DNA of 64,000 bases from Aliamphritea hakodatensis (GCF_024347195.1 NZ_AP025281.1:4278001-4342000), one strand, 5' to 3'; numbered from the stretch's first letter, positions 34,728-43,101 are shown. Numbers and translations: made by a program. The notes: generated by a model from the sequence alone, not told the origin.

Positions 34728-35162
34728 ATGCTGCACATTGAAAACGTTAATCATATTGGTATCCGCATCCGCGACAAGTCCCGCTCGGTCAGCTTTTATG
34801 AACAGCTGGGATTCCAGTTCATGACCGACACCGGCTTTGATGAAGGCCATCCGGTCGTGATGCGTCACCCCAGCGGCGTAGTACTCAACCTGCTGGGGGC
34901 ACCGCAAATCAGTGGTGACTGTAATATCCTGATGGACCTGCCGGAGAAATATACCGGGATTACCCACATCGCCCTGACCGTCAATTCCCTCAGCGACGCC
35001 CGGCAATTCATGAAAACCAGTAACATTGCCGTTACCGGCAGTTTTGAGATCCCCCATATGGAAGCAATTTTCATCCGTGATCCGGACGGCAATGTGATAG
35101 AACTGGATGATTTCGTCGATAATCAGACAACCGGTACTGACGGTTTCGACCAGCACGTATAA
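34728..35162 (+). CDS. VOC (glyoxalase/bleomycin resistance) family protein
   Basis: 144 residues behind a strong AAAGGAG ribosome site. It has two betaalphabetabetabeta modules: NHIGIRIRDKSRSVSFYEQLGF at the start and THIALTVNSLSDA in the middle, ending FIRDPDGNVIELDDF. The metal-ligand positions His (first module), His (second module) and the terminal Glu are present. A dioxygenase, epimerase or lyase of unknown substrate. Confidence 0.85.
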   Translation: MLHIENVNHIGIRIRDKSRSVSFYEQLGFQFMTDTGFDEGHPVVMRHPSGVVLNLLGAPQISGDCNILMDLPEKYTGITHIALTVNSLSDARQFMKTSNIAVTGSFEIPHMEAIFIRDPDGNVIELDDFVDNQTTGTDGFDQHV

Positions 35163-35176
35163 TCCGTCACCGGTGT

Positions 35177-36172
35177 TTAAGGCTGAACCGTCAGCGTGTT
35201 TCTTGCCAGTTGCATTAATGACAACGAAGTCACACGCTCAACCGAAATAGTGGCAATCTTTTTTTCTGATTCTGTCGGGAATACGCACCAGGAATCATCA
35301 CTGTTCTGATACCAGTCTGTGAGGGTATGGTAAGGCGACCGGCACTGATCCGGGTTCATTTGCCATCCCCAGATCATGATCATCGGCACCTTCATCATCT
35401 GGAAAATATGACACGGGCCGCAGTCATTTGAGAGCGTCAGTGCCGAAACGTTCGCCAGATCAATTAATTCGCGCACCGGCGGAGACACAATGATGTCGTA
35501 AGGATAACCCGCCAACAGCTCCCCGATCTGTCCGGCTTTCTGAGCCTCCTGCGGGCCTAATACAACGCCAATCCTGCGGATGTTATCCGCGTCATCAAAG
35601 ATTTGTTTCGCCGCCTCACAGTACTTTTCAACCGGCCAGACTTTAAACGCCCCGGCACCGCCCCCCGGCACCAGGGTAAGGCAGGTTTTCTCTCCGGAAA
35701 CGCCCCTGCCTAACTCTTTAATGATGGTGGTATCAAAGTCAGTGCCTAATGCCACATTAGCGAGTTCAAGATTATTGATCGCGATATATTGCTGGCCCTT
35801 ATCTACCAGCATGTGTTGCGTATAAAGGCTGAGTTTATGGATGAGGCCTGAATCACTGAATGCATATTTATCCGGCACCCGGGAAGCCAGTACTGCCAGG
35901 TGGATTCTCTCTGAGCCGGAATACACATTGAATACCGCGTCGTAGCCCCCGCGGTTCAGACTTTTGAGTACCTTAAGAAAATTCCAGCCCTGATAGTTAA
36001 TCAGATCATCAGCAACACCGGCATCCACTAGCACCTGACTGTTCCCGGACCGGGTATACACCGTTATATACACCTCCGGGTGCTGCTTCTGTAGTGCATA
36101 CAGCATGGGGATCTGCGTGGTGATATTGCCAAACTGATCACGATTAGGCACAAATACCGCAACGTTTTTCAT
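35177..36172 (-). CDS. Family 9 glycosyltransferase (heptosyltransferase-like)
   Basis: 331 residues from the ATG at 36172, chosen because the fold begins there (MKNVAVFVPNRDQFGNITTQIPMLYALQKQHP) and an AAGGA site precedes it. Matches the glycosyltransferase 9 family (PF01075), used for lipopolysaccharide core heptose transfer: the donor-site GGGAGAFKVWPVEKYCEAAK and the SNDCGPCHIFQMMKVPMIMIWG segment are recognisable. No LPS cluster is nearby, so the acceptor is unclear. Confidence 0.85.
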   Translation of the reverse strand: MKNVAVFVPNRDQFGNITTQIPMLYALQKQHPEVYITVYTRSGNSQVLVDAGVADDLINYQGWNFLKVLKSLNRGGYDAVFNVYSGSERIHLAVLASRVPDKYAFSDSGLIHKLSLYTQHMLVDKGQQYIAINNLELANVALGTDFDTTIIKELGRGVSGEKTCLTLVPGGGAGAFKVWPVEKYCEAAKQIFDDADNIRRIGVVLGPQEAQKAGQIGELLAGYPYDIIVSPPVRELIDLANVSALTLSNDCGPCHIFQMMKVPMIMIWGWQMNPDQCRSPYHTLTDWYQNSDDSWCVFPTESEKKIATISVERVTSLSLMQLARNTLTVQP

Positions 36173-36619
36173 TCTCAACCTGTCCTTTACAACCCACTGA
36201 CTTACTGAGAAAGGGTATCCGATGAAATGTTGATAACCGGTAAAATACCGTTGCAACACAATGAAAACTTAGCGGCAAGCTTAACGGTCACAGCGTCCAT
36301 GAACATGGCTAAACCTGTGGTGGGCCAAGGTTCGCCGACAGCGTCAGCCGGGGGATTGCTGAAACCTGCCCACTGCTCACCCGCGCAGACAAACCACTCC
36401 ATCCCTTGACCGGCTACCTTTCTTCCCACGACAAAACCCGCCGTCTGCACGACATAAACACGCTATGTGATAGAAAACGTTCACTTTTTTCAGGGAATTT
36501 TTGTAAAGTTATATTTTGTAAAGATATGGTACTCTCGGTAACGCAGCCTCAGTGAGCAGTATAAAAGCTGCAGGCACCGTCACCGCTGAGTTCAGTTTGA
36601 CCAACCGGAAAATCCGCCT
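36173..36619. other. Intergenic region between glycosyltransferase and GlxA-type regulator genes
   Basis: 447 bases. The left part (about 36200-36450) is open in two frames on opposite strands, without clear ribosome sites; either is a possible small gene or remnant. The right part, about 36470-36560, is AT-rich and contains the tandem repeat at 36499-36523, so it holds the promoter of the GlxA-type gene. Confidence 0.5.
36499..36523 (+). repeat. 10-bp tandem direct repeat upstream of GlxA-type gene
   Basis: TTTTGTAAAG occurs twice, at 36499-36508 and 36514-36523, 15 bases apart, in the AT-rich region 97 bases before the start codon. Direct-repeat half-sites of this type are what an AraC-family protein binds, so autoregulation is plausible. 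Confidence 0.6.
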
Positions 36620-37576
36620 ATGATCCTCAAGCCCGACCACGACGGCATTTTTACAATCTCTTTTTTACTCTTGCCGGAGTACGCCATGGTTGGGTTACTG
36701 TCTGCCATCGAACCGCTGCGGGTCGCGAACCGGTTTGCGGGCAGGGAGATTTTTCGCTGGCAGCTGTTATCGGATGACGGCGAAAGCGTGAACGCCTGTA
36801 ACCAGTTAGCCATCCAGCAAACCCAGTCTATTCAGGATGTCGAAACCCCGAAAAACCTGTTTGTATGTGCCAGCTTTAACCCGGAAAAATACATCAATGA
36901 AACCACCTTATCCTGGTTGAAAAAACTCTACCGTAAAGGTTCGGTGCTTGGTGCGATGGATACCGGCTGTTATGTGCTTGCCGCCGCGAACTTACTGCGA
37001 AATCAGCGCTTTACCCTGCACTGGGAAGCTGTTCCGGCGTTTCAGGAAGATAACCCCGGGGTGGAAATCAGCAACGAACTGTTTGAAATTGATAAAAACC
37101 TGATTACCTGCGCCGGCGGCACGGCAGCCATCGACATGATGCTGCACATTATTCAGGCAGAATTTGGTCATGACCTGGCAATTAATGTTTGCGAACAGTT
37201 TATCCAGAGCGGTATCCGGCAAAAATCGGCCAAACAGCGCATCGGCCTGGCAGCCCGTCTTAAGATTCATCACCCGCGTCTGTTAAAGGTTCTGGCCAAG
37301 ATGGAAGCCAACATCGAAAACCCGCTTTCACCCAGTGAACTGGCGGAACATGCACATTTATCAGTGCGGCAACTTGAACGGCTGTTCCGCAGCCATCTGG
37401 ATAAATCCCCCACCGGTTACTACATGCAGATCCGGCTGGAACGGGCGCAGCAATTATTGCGGGAGTCGCACCTGAGTGTTGCTGAAATCGGCATCGCCTG
37501 CGGCTTCAGCTCAGCCCCGCATTTTACCCGCAGTTACCGTAACCAGTTTCAGCTCAGCCCCAGCGAAGACCGCTAA
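36620..37576 (+). CDS. GlxA-type AraC family regulator (DJ-1/PfpI domain plus AraC helix-turn-helix)
   Basis: 318 residues. Residues about 10-190 form a DJ-1/PfpI-like domain, with the nucleophile-elbow Cys in GAMDTGCYVLAAA. Residues about 220-315 are an AraC-type double helix-turn-helix (ENPLSPSELAEHAHLSVRQLERLFRSHLDKSP and the YMQIRLERAQQLL block). Members such as GbdR, CdhR and SouR control betaine, carnitine and sarcosine genes in Pseudomonas; this one could have a similar effector. No target gene is obvious next door, but the DUF2007 gene is 38 bases downstream. Confidence 0.9.
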   Translation: MILKPDHDGIFTISFLLLPEYAMVGLLSAIEPLRVANRFAGREIFRWQLLSDDGESVNACNQLAIQQTQSIQDVETPKNLFVCASFNPEKYINETTLSWLKKLYRKGSVLGAMDTGCYVLAAANLLRNQRFTLHWEAVPAFQEDNPGVEISNELFEIDKNLITCAGGTAAIDMMLHIIQAEFGHDLAINVCEQFIQSGIRQKSAKQRIGLAARLKIHHPRLLKVLAKMEANIENPLSPSELAEHAHLSVRQLERLFRSHLDKSPTGYYMQIRLERAQQLLRESHLSVAEIGIACGFSSAPHFTRSYRNQFQLSPSEDR

Positions 37577-37614
37577 CGGGCTAAGCCCGGCATCCAACAG
37601 GGAGCAGAACAGAT

Positions 37615-38025
37615 ATGATTACCGTCGCACGCTTTTCTTTCCCCTACGAAGCTCACATTGCCCGGGCCAAACTGGAATGTGCCGGCCTGACCCCTTTTAT
37701 CGCAGATGAACATACCATCAACATGCAATGGTTATATTCCAATGCGATGGGAGGCGTCCGGCTTCAGGTACCCGAGGCTCAGGCAGAAACCGCACTGGAA
37801 ATTCTCGCAGAAGAAAATGAAGCCGCGCTGGTAGAAGAACAGGGCTGCGATACAGCTCCCTGCCCGGCTTGCCATAGCCACAACACTGAATACTATCAGT
37901 TTGGCCGCCGCTGGACCTTCCTTTCAATCATGTTACTGGACCTGCCCATTTTCCCGATACATGACGGCATAAAATGCCGCGACTGTGGCCAGTGCAGCAA
38001 AACCCCACCTGATACTGACAACTGA
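37615..38025 (+). CDS. DUF2007-domain protein with zinc-ribbon-like cysteines
   Basis: 136 residues. Residues 1-70 match the DUF2007 (PF09413) pattern: FSFPYEAHIARAKLECAGLTPFIADEHTINMQWLYSNAMGGVRLQVPE. The rest adds two CxxC motifs (CPAC at about 82 and CRDC at about 124) likely to hold one zinc. Between them is a short hydrophobic stretch (LSIMLLDLPIFPI), possibly a membrane-contacting loop. A ribosome site GGGAGCAG is present. Function unknown. Confidence 0.75.
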   Translation: MITVARFSFPYEAHIARAKLECAGLTPFIADEHTINMQWLYSNAMGGVRLQVPEAQAETALEILAEENEAALVEEQGCDTAPCPACHSHNTEYYQFGRRWTFLSIMLLDLPIFPIHDGIKCRDCGQCSKTPPDTDN

Positions 38026-38198
38026 GTGGACAGCCAGCTCCGGTTTACCATCGTTATCATTATCTGAAACACGCAAAACTGTATACAGAACAATATACAG
38101 AAACAGCCCGTAAGGCCTGTAAAACCGTGATCTGCAGCAGCTTTTCAGAGGATATAAATACCAAAGTCGCAGAAGCCCAAACTAAGCCTCTGAACAAC

Positions 38199-38227
38199 TT
38201 GACTGCGGCCTTAAGACCGGCTAAATT
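38199..38227 (+). promoter_or_regulatory. Sigma70-type promoter in front of dapA leader
   Basis: TTGACT (38199-38204), 17 bases, TAAATT (38222-38227). Transcription would start near 38234, giving a leader of about 200 bases to dapA, or a 160-base RNA ending at the terminator. Confidence 0.6.
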
Positions 38228-38233
38228 CCTGCT

Positions 38234-38395
38234 CCAATAGTAAACACGGATTTAATTTTGGCAACTTTCGCTTCTTTTGATAAACGCAACGATAAACCGG
38301 GCAAAATTCCTGGCGATTCGGCGTGCGTGTGAAGTAGCGAAAGACAGCAAAAAATCACATACGAAAACCGGTCGCAGGCGCACCGGTTTTTTTTT
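38234..38395 (+). ncRNA. Structured leader or small RNA upstream of dapA
   Basis: The candidate transcript has an outer stem (CTTTCGC 38265-38271 with GCGAAAG 38337-38343, plus a TTC/GAA extension), an inner stem (ACGCA 38284-38288 with TGCGT 38324-38328) and a nested hairpin (CCGGG 38297-38301 with CCTGG 38309-38313). It ends with a terminator. It may be an attenuation-type riboswitch or an independent small RNA. I do not recognise a known class, including the lysine riboswitch. Confidence 0.45.
38364..38395 (+). terminator. Intrinsic terminator upstream of dapA
   Basis: The stem ACCGGT / ACCGGT (self-complementary arms) at 38367-38387 with a 9-base loop is followed by T8, preceded by a run of A. 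It is 40 bases before dapA, and no plus-strand gene lies within 340 bases upstream. Confidence 0.85.
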
Positions 38396-38434
38396 GCTTG
38401 TGTGCTGTGGCCAATAACAACCCAGGAGTTGAAC

Positions 38435-39301
38435 ATGTACCGCGGATCCTATGTCGCCATTATCACCCCATTACGCGACAACCAGCTGGATGAAGATGCC
38501 TTACGTAAAATGGTGAACTGGCAGATCGAACGTGGCACCAACGGCCTCGTGCCTGTCGGTACCACCGGCGAATCGCCAACCCTCAACGAACAGGAACACA
38601 AGCGTGTTATCGAAATCGTTGTGGAAGAAACCGCCGGCCGTGTACCTGTTATCGCAGGTGCCGGTTCCAACAACCCTGTGGAAGCGGTTGAATACGCCCG
38701 TCATGCACAGGATGCCGGCGCCGATGCCCTGCTGTGTGTTGCCGGTTACTACAACCGTCCGAACCAGGAAGGCCTGTACCAGCACTTCAAACTGGTGCAC
38801 GACAGTGTTGATCTGCCAATTGTGATCTACAACATTCCGCCACGGGCAATTGTCGATGTGCTGCCGGAAACCATGGCCCGCCTGGCTGAACTGCCACGGG
38901 TAGTGGGTGTAAAAGACGCCACCGGTGATCTGTCCCGCATCTGCCAGGAACGTCTGCAGATCAGCAAAGAATTTTCTTACCTGTCCGGTGAAGATATGAC
39001 TGCACTGGCGTACAACGCCTCCGGCGGTCACGGCTGTATTTCTGTGACGGCTAACGTTGCACCGACGCTGTGTGCACAGATGCACAAAGCCTGTCAGGAA
39101 GGTAACTTTGCAGAAGCACTGGCCATTCACGACAAGCTGGCACCGTTACACAATGCCATGTTTGCAGAGCCAAGCCCTGCCGGTCCTAAGTATGCAGCCT
39201 CACTGTTAGGCCTGTGCACTGAAGAGTGCCGCATGCCGGTCATGCCGCTGTCTGAAGAGACCAAGCGTACGCTGGAAAGCCTGCAACACCTGATGGGCTA
39301 A
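38435..39301 (+). CDS. dapA: 4-hydroxy-tetrahydrodipicolinate synthase
   Basis: 288 residues from the ATG at 38435, 8 bases after CAGGAG; an upstream GTG frame extension lacks a ribosome site and lies beyond the terminator. Condenses pyruvate with aspartate semialdehyde on the lysine and diaminopimelate pathway. The family motifs GTTGESPTL, the Tyr in GYYNRP, the Schiff-base Lys in VGVKDATGD and GGHGCISVTANVAP are complete. Protein features such as the AGAGSNNPVEAVEYA and PAGPKYAASLLGL segments look more like alphaproteobacterial enzymes than the enterobacterial one, by memory. It is not followed by bamC, the usual gammaproteobacterial partner. Confidence 0.92.
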   Translation: MYRGSYVAIITPLRDNQLDEDALRKMVNWQIERGTNGLVPVGTTGESPTLNEQEHKRVIEIVVEETAGRVPVIAGAGSNNPVEAVEYARHAQDAGADALLCVAGYYNRPNQEGLYQHFKLVHDSVDLPIVIYNIPPRAIVDVLPETMARLAELPRVVGVKDATGDLSRICQERLQISKEFSYLSGEDMTALAYNASGGHGCISVTANVAPTLCAQMHKACQEGNFAEALAIHDKLAPLHNAMFAEPSPAGPKYAASLLGLCTEECRMPVMPLSEETKRTLESLQHLMG

Positions 39302-39381
39302 CCCCCATACGCAACACTCCGGGTTATCGCGGTCAGGCCTCTGTTTTAGCACAGAGTACTGACCGCGAAACTCCCGTCTGT

Positions 39382-39921
39382 TCAGCCACCCTCCTGATCA
39401 GCCATTCCTGACCATAGCCGGATACGCCGGATTTCATCCGCGCTGATCCCCAGCGACTCCAGAAAGTCCTGATGGGCTTCCGGCATCTGTTGTTCAAACT
39501 GGATATGCCAGTTATGCTGCGCCTGTTCATCCATTCCGCTGGCTTCCAGCACCGCCACCCAGGCATCTTTATCCAGCGCCCGGGTCTGTGCCTGCATCGC
39601 CGGATCGCCCAGCAAGGTCAGCAGTATTTGCTGCTGTTCCCGTAACCCGGCAATTTCCTGATTAAGATGCTGTAATCGCTGCTGCAGGATATTACCCGCC
39701 GACTGGGGTTCACTTTCCAGCAACCGGGCAATGGCTTCCAGTGTCAGACCGGCCTGCCGGTAACGGCAGATATCTTCCAGCCGCTGCAGATCCTGCCCGT
39801 TATACAGGCGATAATTCGCCGCACTGCGGCCACCAGGTTTTAACAGGCCGATTTTATCGTAGTACAGCAAGCTGCTGCGGGATAAGCCAAACCGGCGGCT
39901 CAGTTCACCAACGGTATACAT
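39382..39921 (-). CDS. MerR family regulator
   Basis: 179 residues. The N-terminal winged helix (YTVGELSRRFGLSRSSLLYYDKIGLLKPGGRSAANYRLY) is classical MerR. It is followed by a long coiled coil (about 85-115, QQRLQHLNQEIAGLREQQQIL) and a short C-terminal domain without metal-binding cysteines, so it probably senses an organic ligand. It lies 41 bases downstream of a conserved hypothetical gene, in the same direction. Confidence 0.92.
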   Translation of the reverse strand: MYTVGELSRRFGLSRSSLLYYDKIGLLKPGGRSAANYRLYNGQDLQRLEDICRYRQAGLTLEAIARLLESEPQSAGNILQQRLQHLNQEIAGLREQQQILLTLLGDPAMQAQTRALDKDAWVAVLEASGMDEQAQHNWHIQFEQQMPEAHQDFLESLGISADEIRRIRLWSGMADQEGG

Positions 39922-39962
39922 AACCCCCTCCTTTTCGGCTGCACGTCCCGCAGCCGCTTCAG

Positions 39963-40379
39963 TTAAACGCCGGCAAACGGCTGCAGGTCCGGCTCAACCC
40001 AGCCCGCTTTTGCGGCTTCTGAAAACAACACTTCCTGACGATAGTGACGCAGCAACAACTGCTGAGCATCGGTCAGTAAATCGGTATTCCTGTGAATAAA
40101 AGTCTGCCAGTCAGCCGCCTGACATTCGCGCTGACGCTGTTCCAGTATCTGCAACAGCGCAGCGGTAATGGTGTAGTGAAACTTATCATCCGCCCCCAGA
40201 CTGCCGGCATAACGGCGGATGCCTGCAACCAGTTTTTCCAGCGCCACCGCCGGACCATATTTATCCACATACAGCCAGGCAATACGGATATGGCCGCGGT
40301 GATCAAAATGAGCCGGTGATAAACTGCAGTCTTCAAACTGTGTCATAAAGTCGGCGTCTTGCAACATAGTGTCTGGCAT
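39963..40379 (-). CDS. Conserved hypothetical protein
   Basis: 138 residues, helical throughout, with the notable motif FDHRGHIRIAWLYVDKYG near residue 25 and KFHYTITAALLQIL near residue 75, both with several His residues that might bind metal. I recall similar short proteins in other bacteria but no function. It is probably cotranscribed with the MerR gene downstream, so it may be under that regulator or be part of its response. Confidence 0.7.
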   Translation of the reverse strand: MPDTMLQDADFMTQFEDCSLSPAHFDHRGHIRIAWLYVDKYGPAVALEKLVAGIRRYAGSLGADDKFHYTITAALLQILEQRQRECQAADWQTFIHRNTDLLTDAQQLLLRHYRQEVLFSEAAKAGWVEPDLQPFAGV

Positions 40380-40462
40380 ATCATCTTTTCCTTTCAGCTC
40401 AGTGTAAAACGGCGAGCCTAAACTATGAAGCTGTAGTCAGGTAAAGCAGTAAAAAGACAGAC

Positions 40463-40504
40463 AAAAAAAAACCGGTGGCCTTCAATTGCAGAAGGGCACA
40501 CCGG
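40463..40504 (-). terminator. Intrinsic terminator of the small gene on the minus strand
   Basis: Read on the minus strand, the arms CCGGTG and CACCGG enclose a second pairing, CCTTC with GAAGG, and are followed by a run of eight T. It lies 28 bases behind the stop codon of the 61-residue gene. Confidence 0.8.
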
Positions 40505-40531
40505 AAAGTCGCTACACACGCGAACAGGTTC

Positions 40532-40717
40532 TCAGAGCTGCCGGTTACGGCCATTCTCTGTAACAGGCAAATCATACATCCGCTGCAACTCGGCAGCTTT
40601 ATATGCCATATAACTGTGCAGAAACCGGTCCGACAAACGTAACAGCCGGCGCCATACATTCATCGGCTTCTGCGTTGCAGGTAACGGCTGTAATTTAATT
40701 TCCTGCGTGATGTTCAT
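40532..40717 (-). CDS. Small hypothetical protein with strong expression signals
   Basis: 61 residues. The gene has a perfect AGGAGGT ribosome site 5 bases before ATG and an intrinsic terminator just after the stop, so it is certainly meant to be translated. The protein is soluble and basic in the middle, with RRLLRLSDRFLHSYMAYKAAELQRMYDLP, a short helical stretch mildly similar to DUF1127 proteins, which regulate carbon or phosphate use in other bacteria. The family is not certain. Confidence 0.65.
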   Translation of the reverse strand: MNITQEIKLQPLPATQKPMNVWRRLLRLSDRFLHSYMAYKAAELQRMYDLPVTENGRNRQL

Positions 40718-41060
40718 CAGCTACCTCCTGTCAGATTTATGCTGTCATGCACCCGATTGATGGAGGTAGAATAGAGCAATATTGGGCGTTAAAAAGATCC
40801 ACTATTTTTTATATATCAGACCCACTAATGAGAAATAGCCGTTCTTTCAACAGCATGACCGTAACGGTAGCAACGGAAAAGGCGACGCTCTTATAAGGCA
40901 TATAAACAACACACACTGTTTCCGCTTTCAGCAACTAAACACCTGAATGTTTGCATTTATCTACAAGGATCTTTACCGCAGGATGAAGCACAGACTTGCC
41001 GAAAATAGCGGCCAGACCGCTGCAGGTCTCCGGAGCCCAACACCACTATCTGAGGTTTGT
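40718..41060. other. Divergent intergenic region before the TRAP binding-protein gene
   Basis: 343 bases. The left part (40780-40830) is AT-rich and carries the promoter of the small minus-strand gene. A short extension of the binding protein frame from 40947 is present but lacks a ribosome site. A near-palindrome ACCGTAACGGT lies near 40859-40869. No other gene seen. Confidence 0.45.
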
Positions 41061-42074
41061 ATGAAATATAAAAATAATATATCCACAGCCGTATCTCTGA
41101 CCGCCGCGCTGGTCATTGGTAGCAGTACCGGCAGCTTTGCAGCCACTGACTGGAAAATCGCCGGTGGCGATTCCGAAGGCAGCTCACAGCATGCATTTGG
41201 TCTGAAATTTGTGGAACAGCTGGAAGCCAAAACCAACGGTGAATTCACCGGGACACTGTTCATGAACAGCCAGTTAGGCAGCGAACAGGACACTGTTGTT
41301 GAAGCGGGTCTGGGTACCCTGGACTTCTCAATTCTGGCCATTAACAACGTCACCCCCTTCTCCCCGACCGTGGGCATTTTCACCCTGCCATATGTCATCC
41401 AGAGCCTGGATGAAGCCCAGCTGCTAACCCAGGGTGAGGTGGGTGCAGAACTGGTGGAAAACACAGTTAAAGATGCCGGTGTACGTATCGTTGGCTGGGC
41501 CTATACCGGTTTTCGGGTACTGACCAACTCCAAGCAGCCAATCGAGACACTGGAAGACCTGCAACAAGTGATCGTGCGGGTACCGAAAAACGAAATCATG
41601 ATTGATACCTACAAGGCATGGGGCGGTAACCCGACACCTATGGCATGGTCTGAAACATTTACAGCGCTTCAGCAAGGCGTTGTAGACGGTCAGGACAACC
41701 CTTATGTCACGGTAGATGCTATGAAGTTTGATACCGTGCAGAAGTACGTAACGAATATCCGCTACATCTTCTCCATTGAGCCACTGATCATGAGCGAAAG
41801 CGTCTATCAGGAGCAAACGCCTGAAGTACAGCAGGCCATCGTTGAAGCCGGCAAAGCAGCGACTAAAGACAGCGCTGAATTCCTGACCGCCAACGAAGCC
41901 CGTATCAAACAGCAGCTGATCGAAAAAGGCATGATCATTAATGATCCTGCCAACGGTGAAAAAGAGTGGATTGAAAAAGCCACCACAGCTGTATGGCCTA
42001 AGCACTATGAAAGCATTGGCGGTAAGGACAAACTGAACCGCGTTCTGCGCCTGCTGGGCCGCGACGAAGTTTAA
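41061..42074 (+). CDS. TRAP transporter substrate-binding protein (DctP family), orphan
   Basis: 337 residues from ATG 41061 behind TGAGGT; the open frame upstream has no ribosome site. A signal peptide ends after AVSLTAALVIGSSTGSFA. The mature protein has the DctP hallmarks: AGGDSEGSSQHAFGLKFVEQLEAKTNG, MNSQLGSEQDTVVEAGLGTLDF and the RVPKNEIMIDTYKAWGGNPTPMAWSETFTALQQGVVDGQDNPY block, where the Arg binds the carboxylate of the ligand. No DctQ/DctM membrane genes are nearby. A terminator follows, so it is transcribed alone. Confidence 0.9.
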   Translation: MKYKNNISTAVSLTAALVIGSSTGSFAATDWKIAGGDSEGSSQHAFGLKFVEQLEAKTNGEFTGTLFMNSQLGSEQDTVVEAGLGTLDFSILAINNVTPFSPTVGIFTLPYVIQSLDEAQLLTQGEVGAELVENTVKDAGVRIVGWAYTGFRVLTNSKQPIETLEDLQQVIVRVPKNEIMIDTYKAWGGNPTPMAWSETFTALQQGVVDGQDNPYVTVDAMKFDTVQKYVTNIRYIFSIEPLIMSESVYQEQTPEVQQAIVEAGKAATKDSAEFLTANEARIKQQLIEKGMIINDPANGEKEWIEKATTAVWPKHYESIGGKDKLNRVLRLLGRDEV

Positions 42075-42111
42075 TCCTTAGGTTTTATAACTTCGCTTCA
42101 TAAGTAAAATT

Positions 42112-42143
42112 GCCCTTCCGGCTCATGCCGGCAGGGCTTTTTT
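42112..42143 (+). terminator. Intrinsic terminator of the TRAP gene
   Basis: The arms GCCCT and AGGGC with CCGGC and GCCGG pair around loop TCAT, followed by T6. It lies 37 bases behind the stop codon. Confidence 0.9.
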
Positions 42144-42177
42144 CGGTTACTCTAAGACCAACCTCAGCCGCTAAGTT

Positions 42178-43101
42178 ATGACCGCCATGAAACGTACCAG
42201 CCTCTCCGGACAGATTGCCGATATCGACCTGAAACTGTTACGGGTATTCAAAACCGTGGTGGAATGTGGCGGATTTTCTGCAGCCGAAGTGGAACTGAAT
42301 ATTGGCCGCTCAGCGATCAGCCGGCAAATGTCTGATCTGGAAACCCGGCTGGATATGCATCTGTGTTTACGGGGACGTTCTGGCTTTCAGCTCACCGAAC
42401 ATGGCCGGCTGGTGTATAAGGCCACGCAGGAACTGTTAGTCGATCTGGAAAAATTCCGCGCCAATGTGAATGCCGTCCACAGCCGTTTAGTCGGCGAGCT
42501 CACTCTGGGCCTCACCGACAACATGCTCACGGACGCCAATTCCGCAGTAACGGAAGTACTGGGTAAATTCCACCAGCAGGAGCCCGAAGTTAAAATTAAT
42601 CTGCAGGTTGCCTCCCCGAATGAAGTGGAACGGGCGGTCATTGAGGGCCGGGCCAATATGGGGATTATCCCCCAGCATCACATCCTGCCCGGGCTCGAAT
42701 ACCATAACCTGCATGCGGAAACGTCACTGTTTTATTGCGGCAACCGTCATCCGCTGTTTGAACTGCCGGAAGCAGACATCGACATGTCCCGGATCAGCCA
42801 GCATGATTTTATCGCCCCCGGCTATACCCACTCATTCCTCCTCAAAGAACAGTTTCCCCAGCTAAAAGCCGCCGCCACCTCCTATCAGGTTGAGGGCATC
42901 GCCACCCTGATTCTCAGTGGTCAGTACGTGGGCTTTCTGCCGGATCACTACGCTGCCCTGTGGGTGGAAAAAGGCCTGATGCGTCCTCTGTTGCCAGAAA
43001 CTCTCAGTTATCAGGTGCCGTTTAAAATCATCGTCCGCCGTGACGCCCGGCCAAACCTGTTAAGGGCTGCGTTACTGGGAGCATTTGAAAAGGCGGATTA
43101 G
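42178..43101 (+). CDS. LysR-type regulator
   Basis: 307 residues. Helix-turn-helix at about 25-75 (AAEVELNIGRSAISRQMSDLETRLDMHLC), effector domain. Same direction as the TRAP binding-protein gene but separated by a terminator; 97 bases before the ureohydrolase gene. It may regulate either neighbour. Confidence 0.92.
   Translation: MTAMKRTSLSGQIADIDLKLLRVFKTVVECGGFSAAEVELNIGRSAISRQMSDLETRLDMHLCLRGRSGFQLTEHGRLVYKATQELLVDLEKFRANVNAVHSRLVGELTLGLTDNMLTDANSAVTEVLGKFHQQEPEVKINLQVASPNEVERAVIEGRANMGIIPQHHILPGLEYHNLHAETSLFYCGNRHPLFELPEADIDMSRISQHDFIAPGYTHSFLLKEQFPQLKAAATSYQVEGIATLILSGQYVGFLPDHYAALWVEKGLMRPLLPETLSYQVPFKIIVRRDARPNLLRAALLGAFEKAD

Larger units (their letters stand above)
38026..38434 (+). 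other. Intergenic region carrying a promoter and a leader with terminator before dapA
   Basis: 409 bases with no gene. It contains a promoter (38199-38227), a foldable leader with three pairings (38265-38343) and a strong intrinsic terminator (38364-38395), all upstream of the dapA start at 38435. The left part holds direct-like repeats ACAGAA...ATACAGAA (38083-38105) of unknown meaning. Confidence 0.6.

Noticed and set aside
36202..36450. Open frames on both strands between the glycosyltransferase and the GlxA-type gene
   Set aside because: Two opposing frames overlap over most of the stretch, neither has a clear ribosome site, and no family resemblance was convincing. A remnant or a tiny gene remains possible but is unsupported.
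38221..38343. Known lysine riboswitch before dapA
   Set aside because: The conserved lysine riboswitch core elements are not visible; the stems found differ in layout, so only an unassigned leader is reported.
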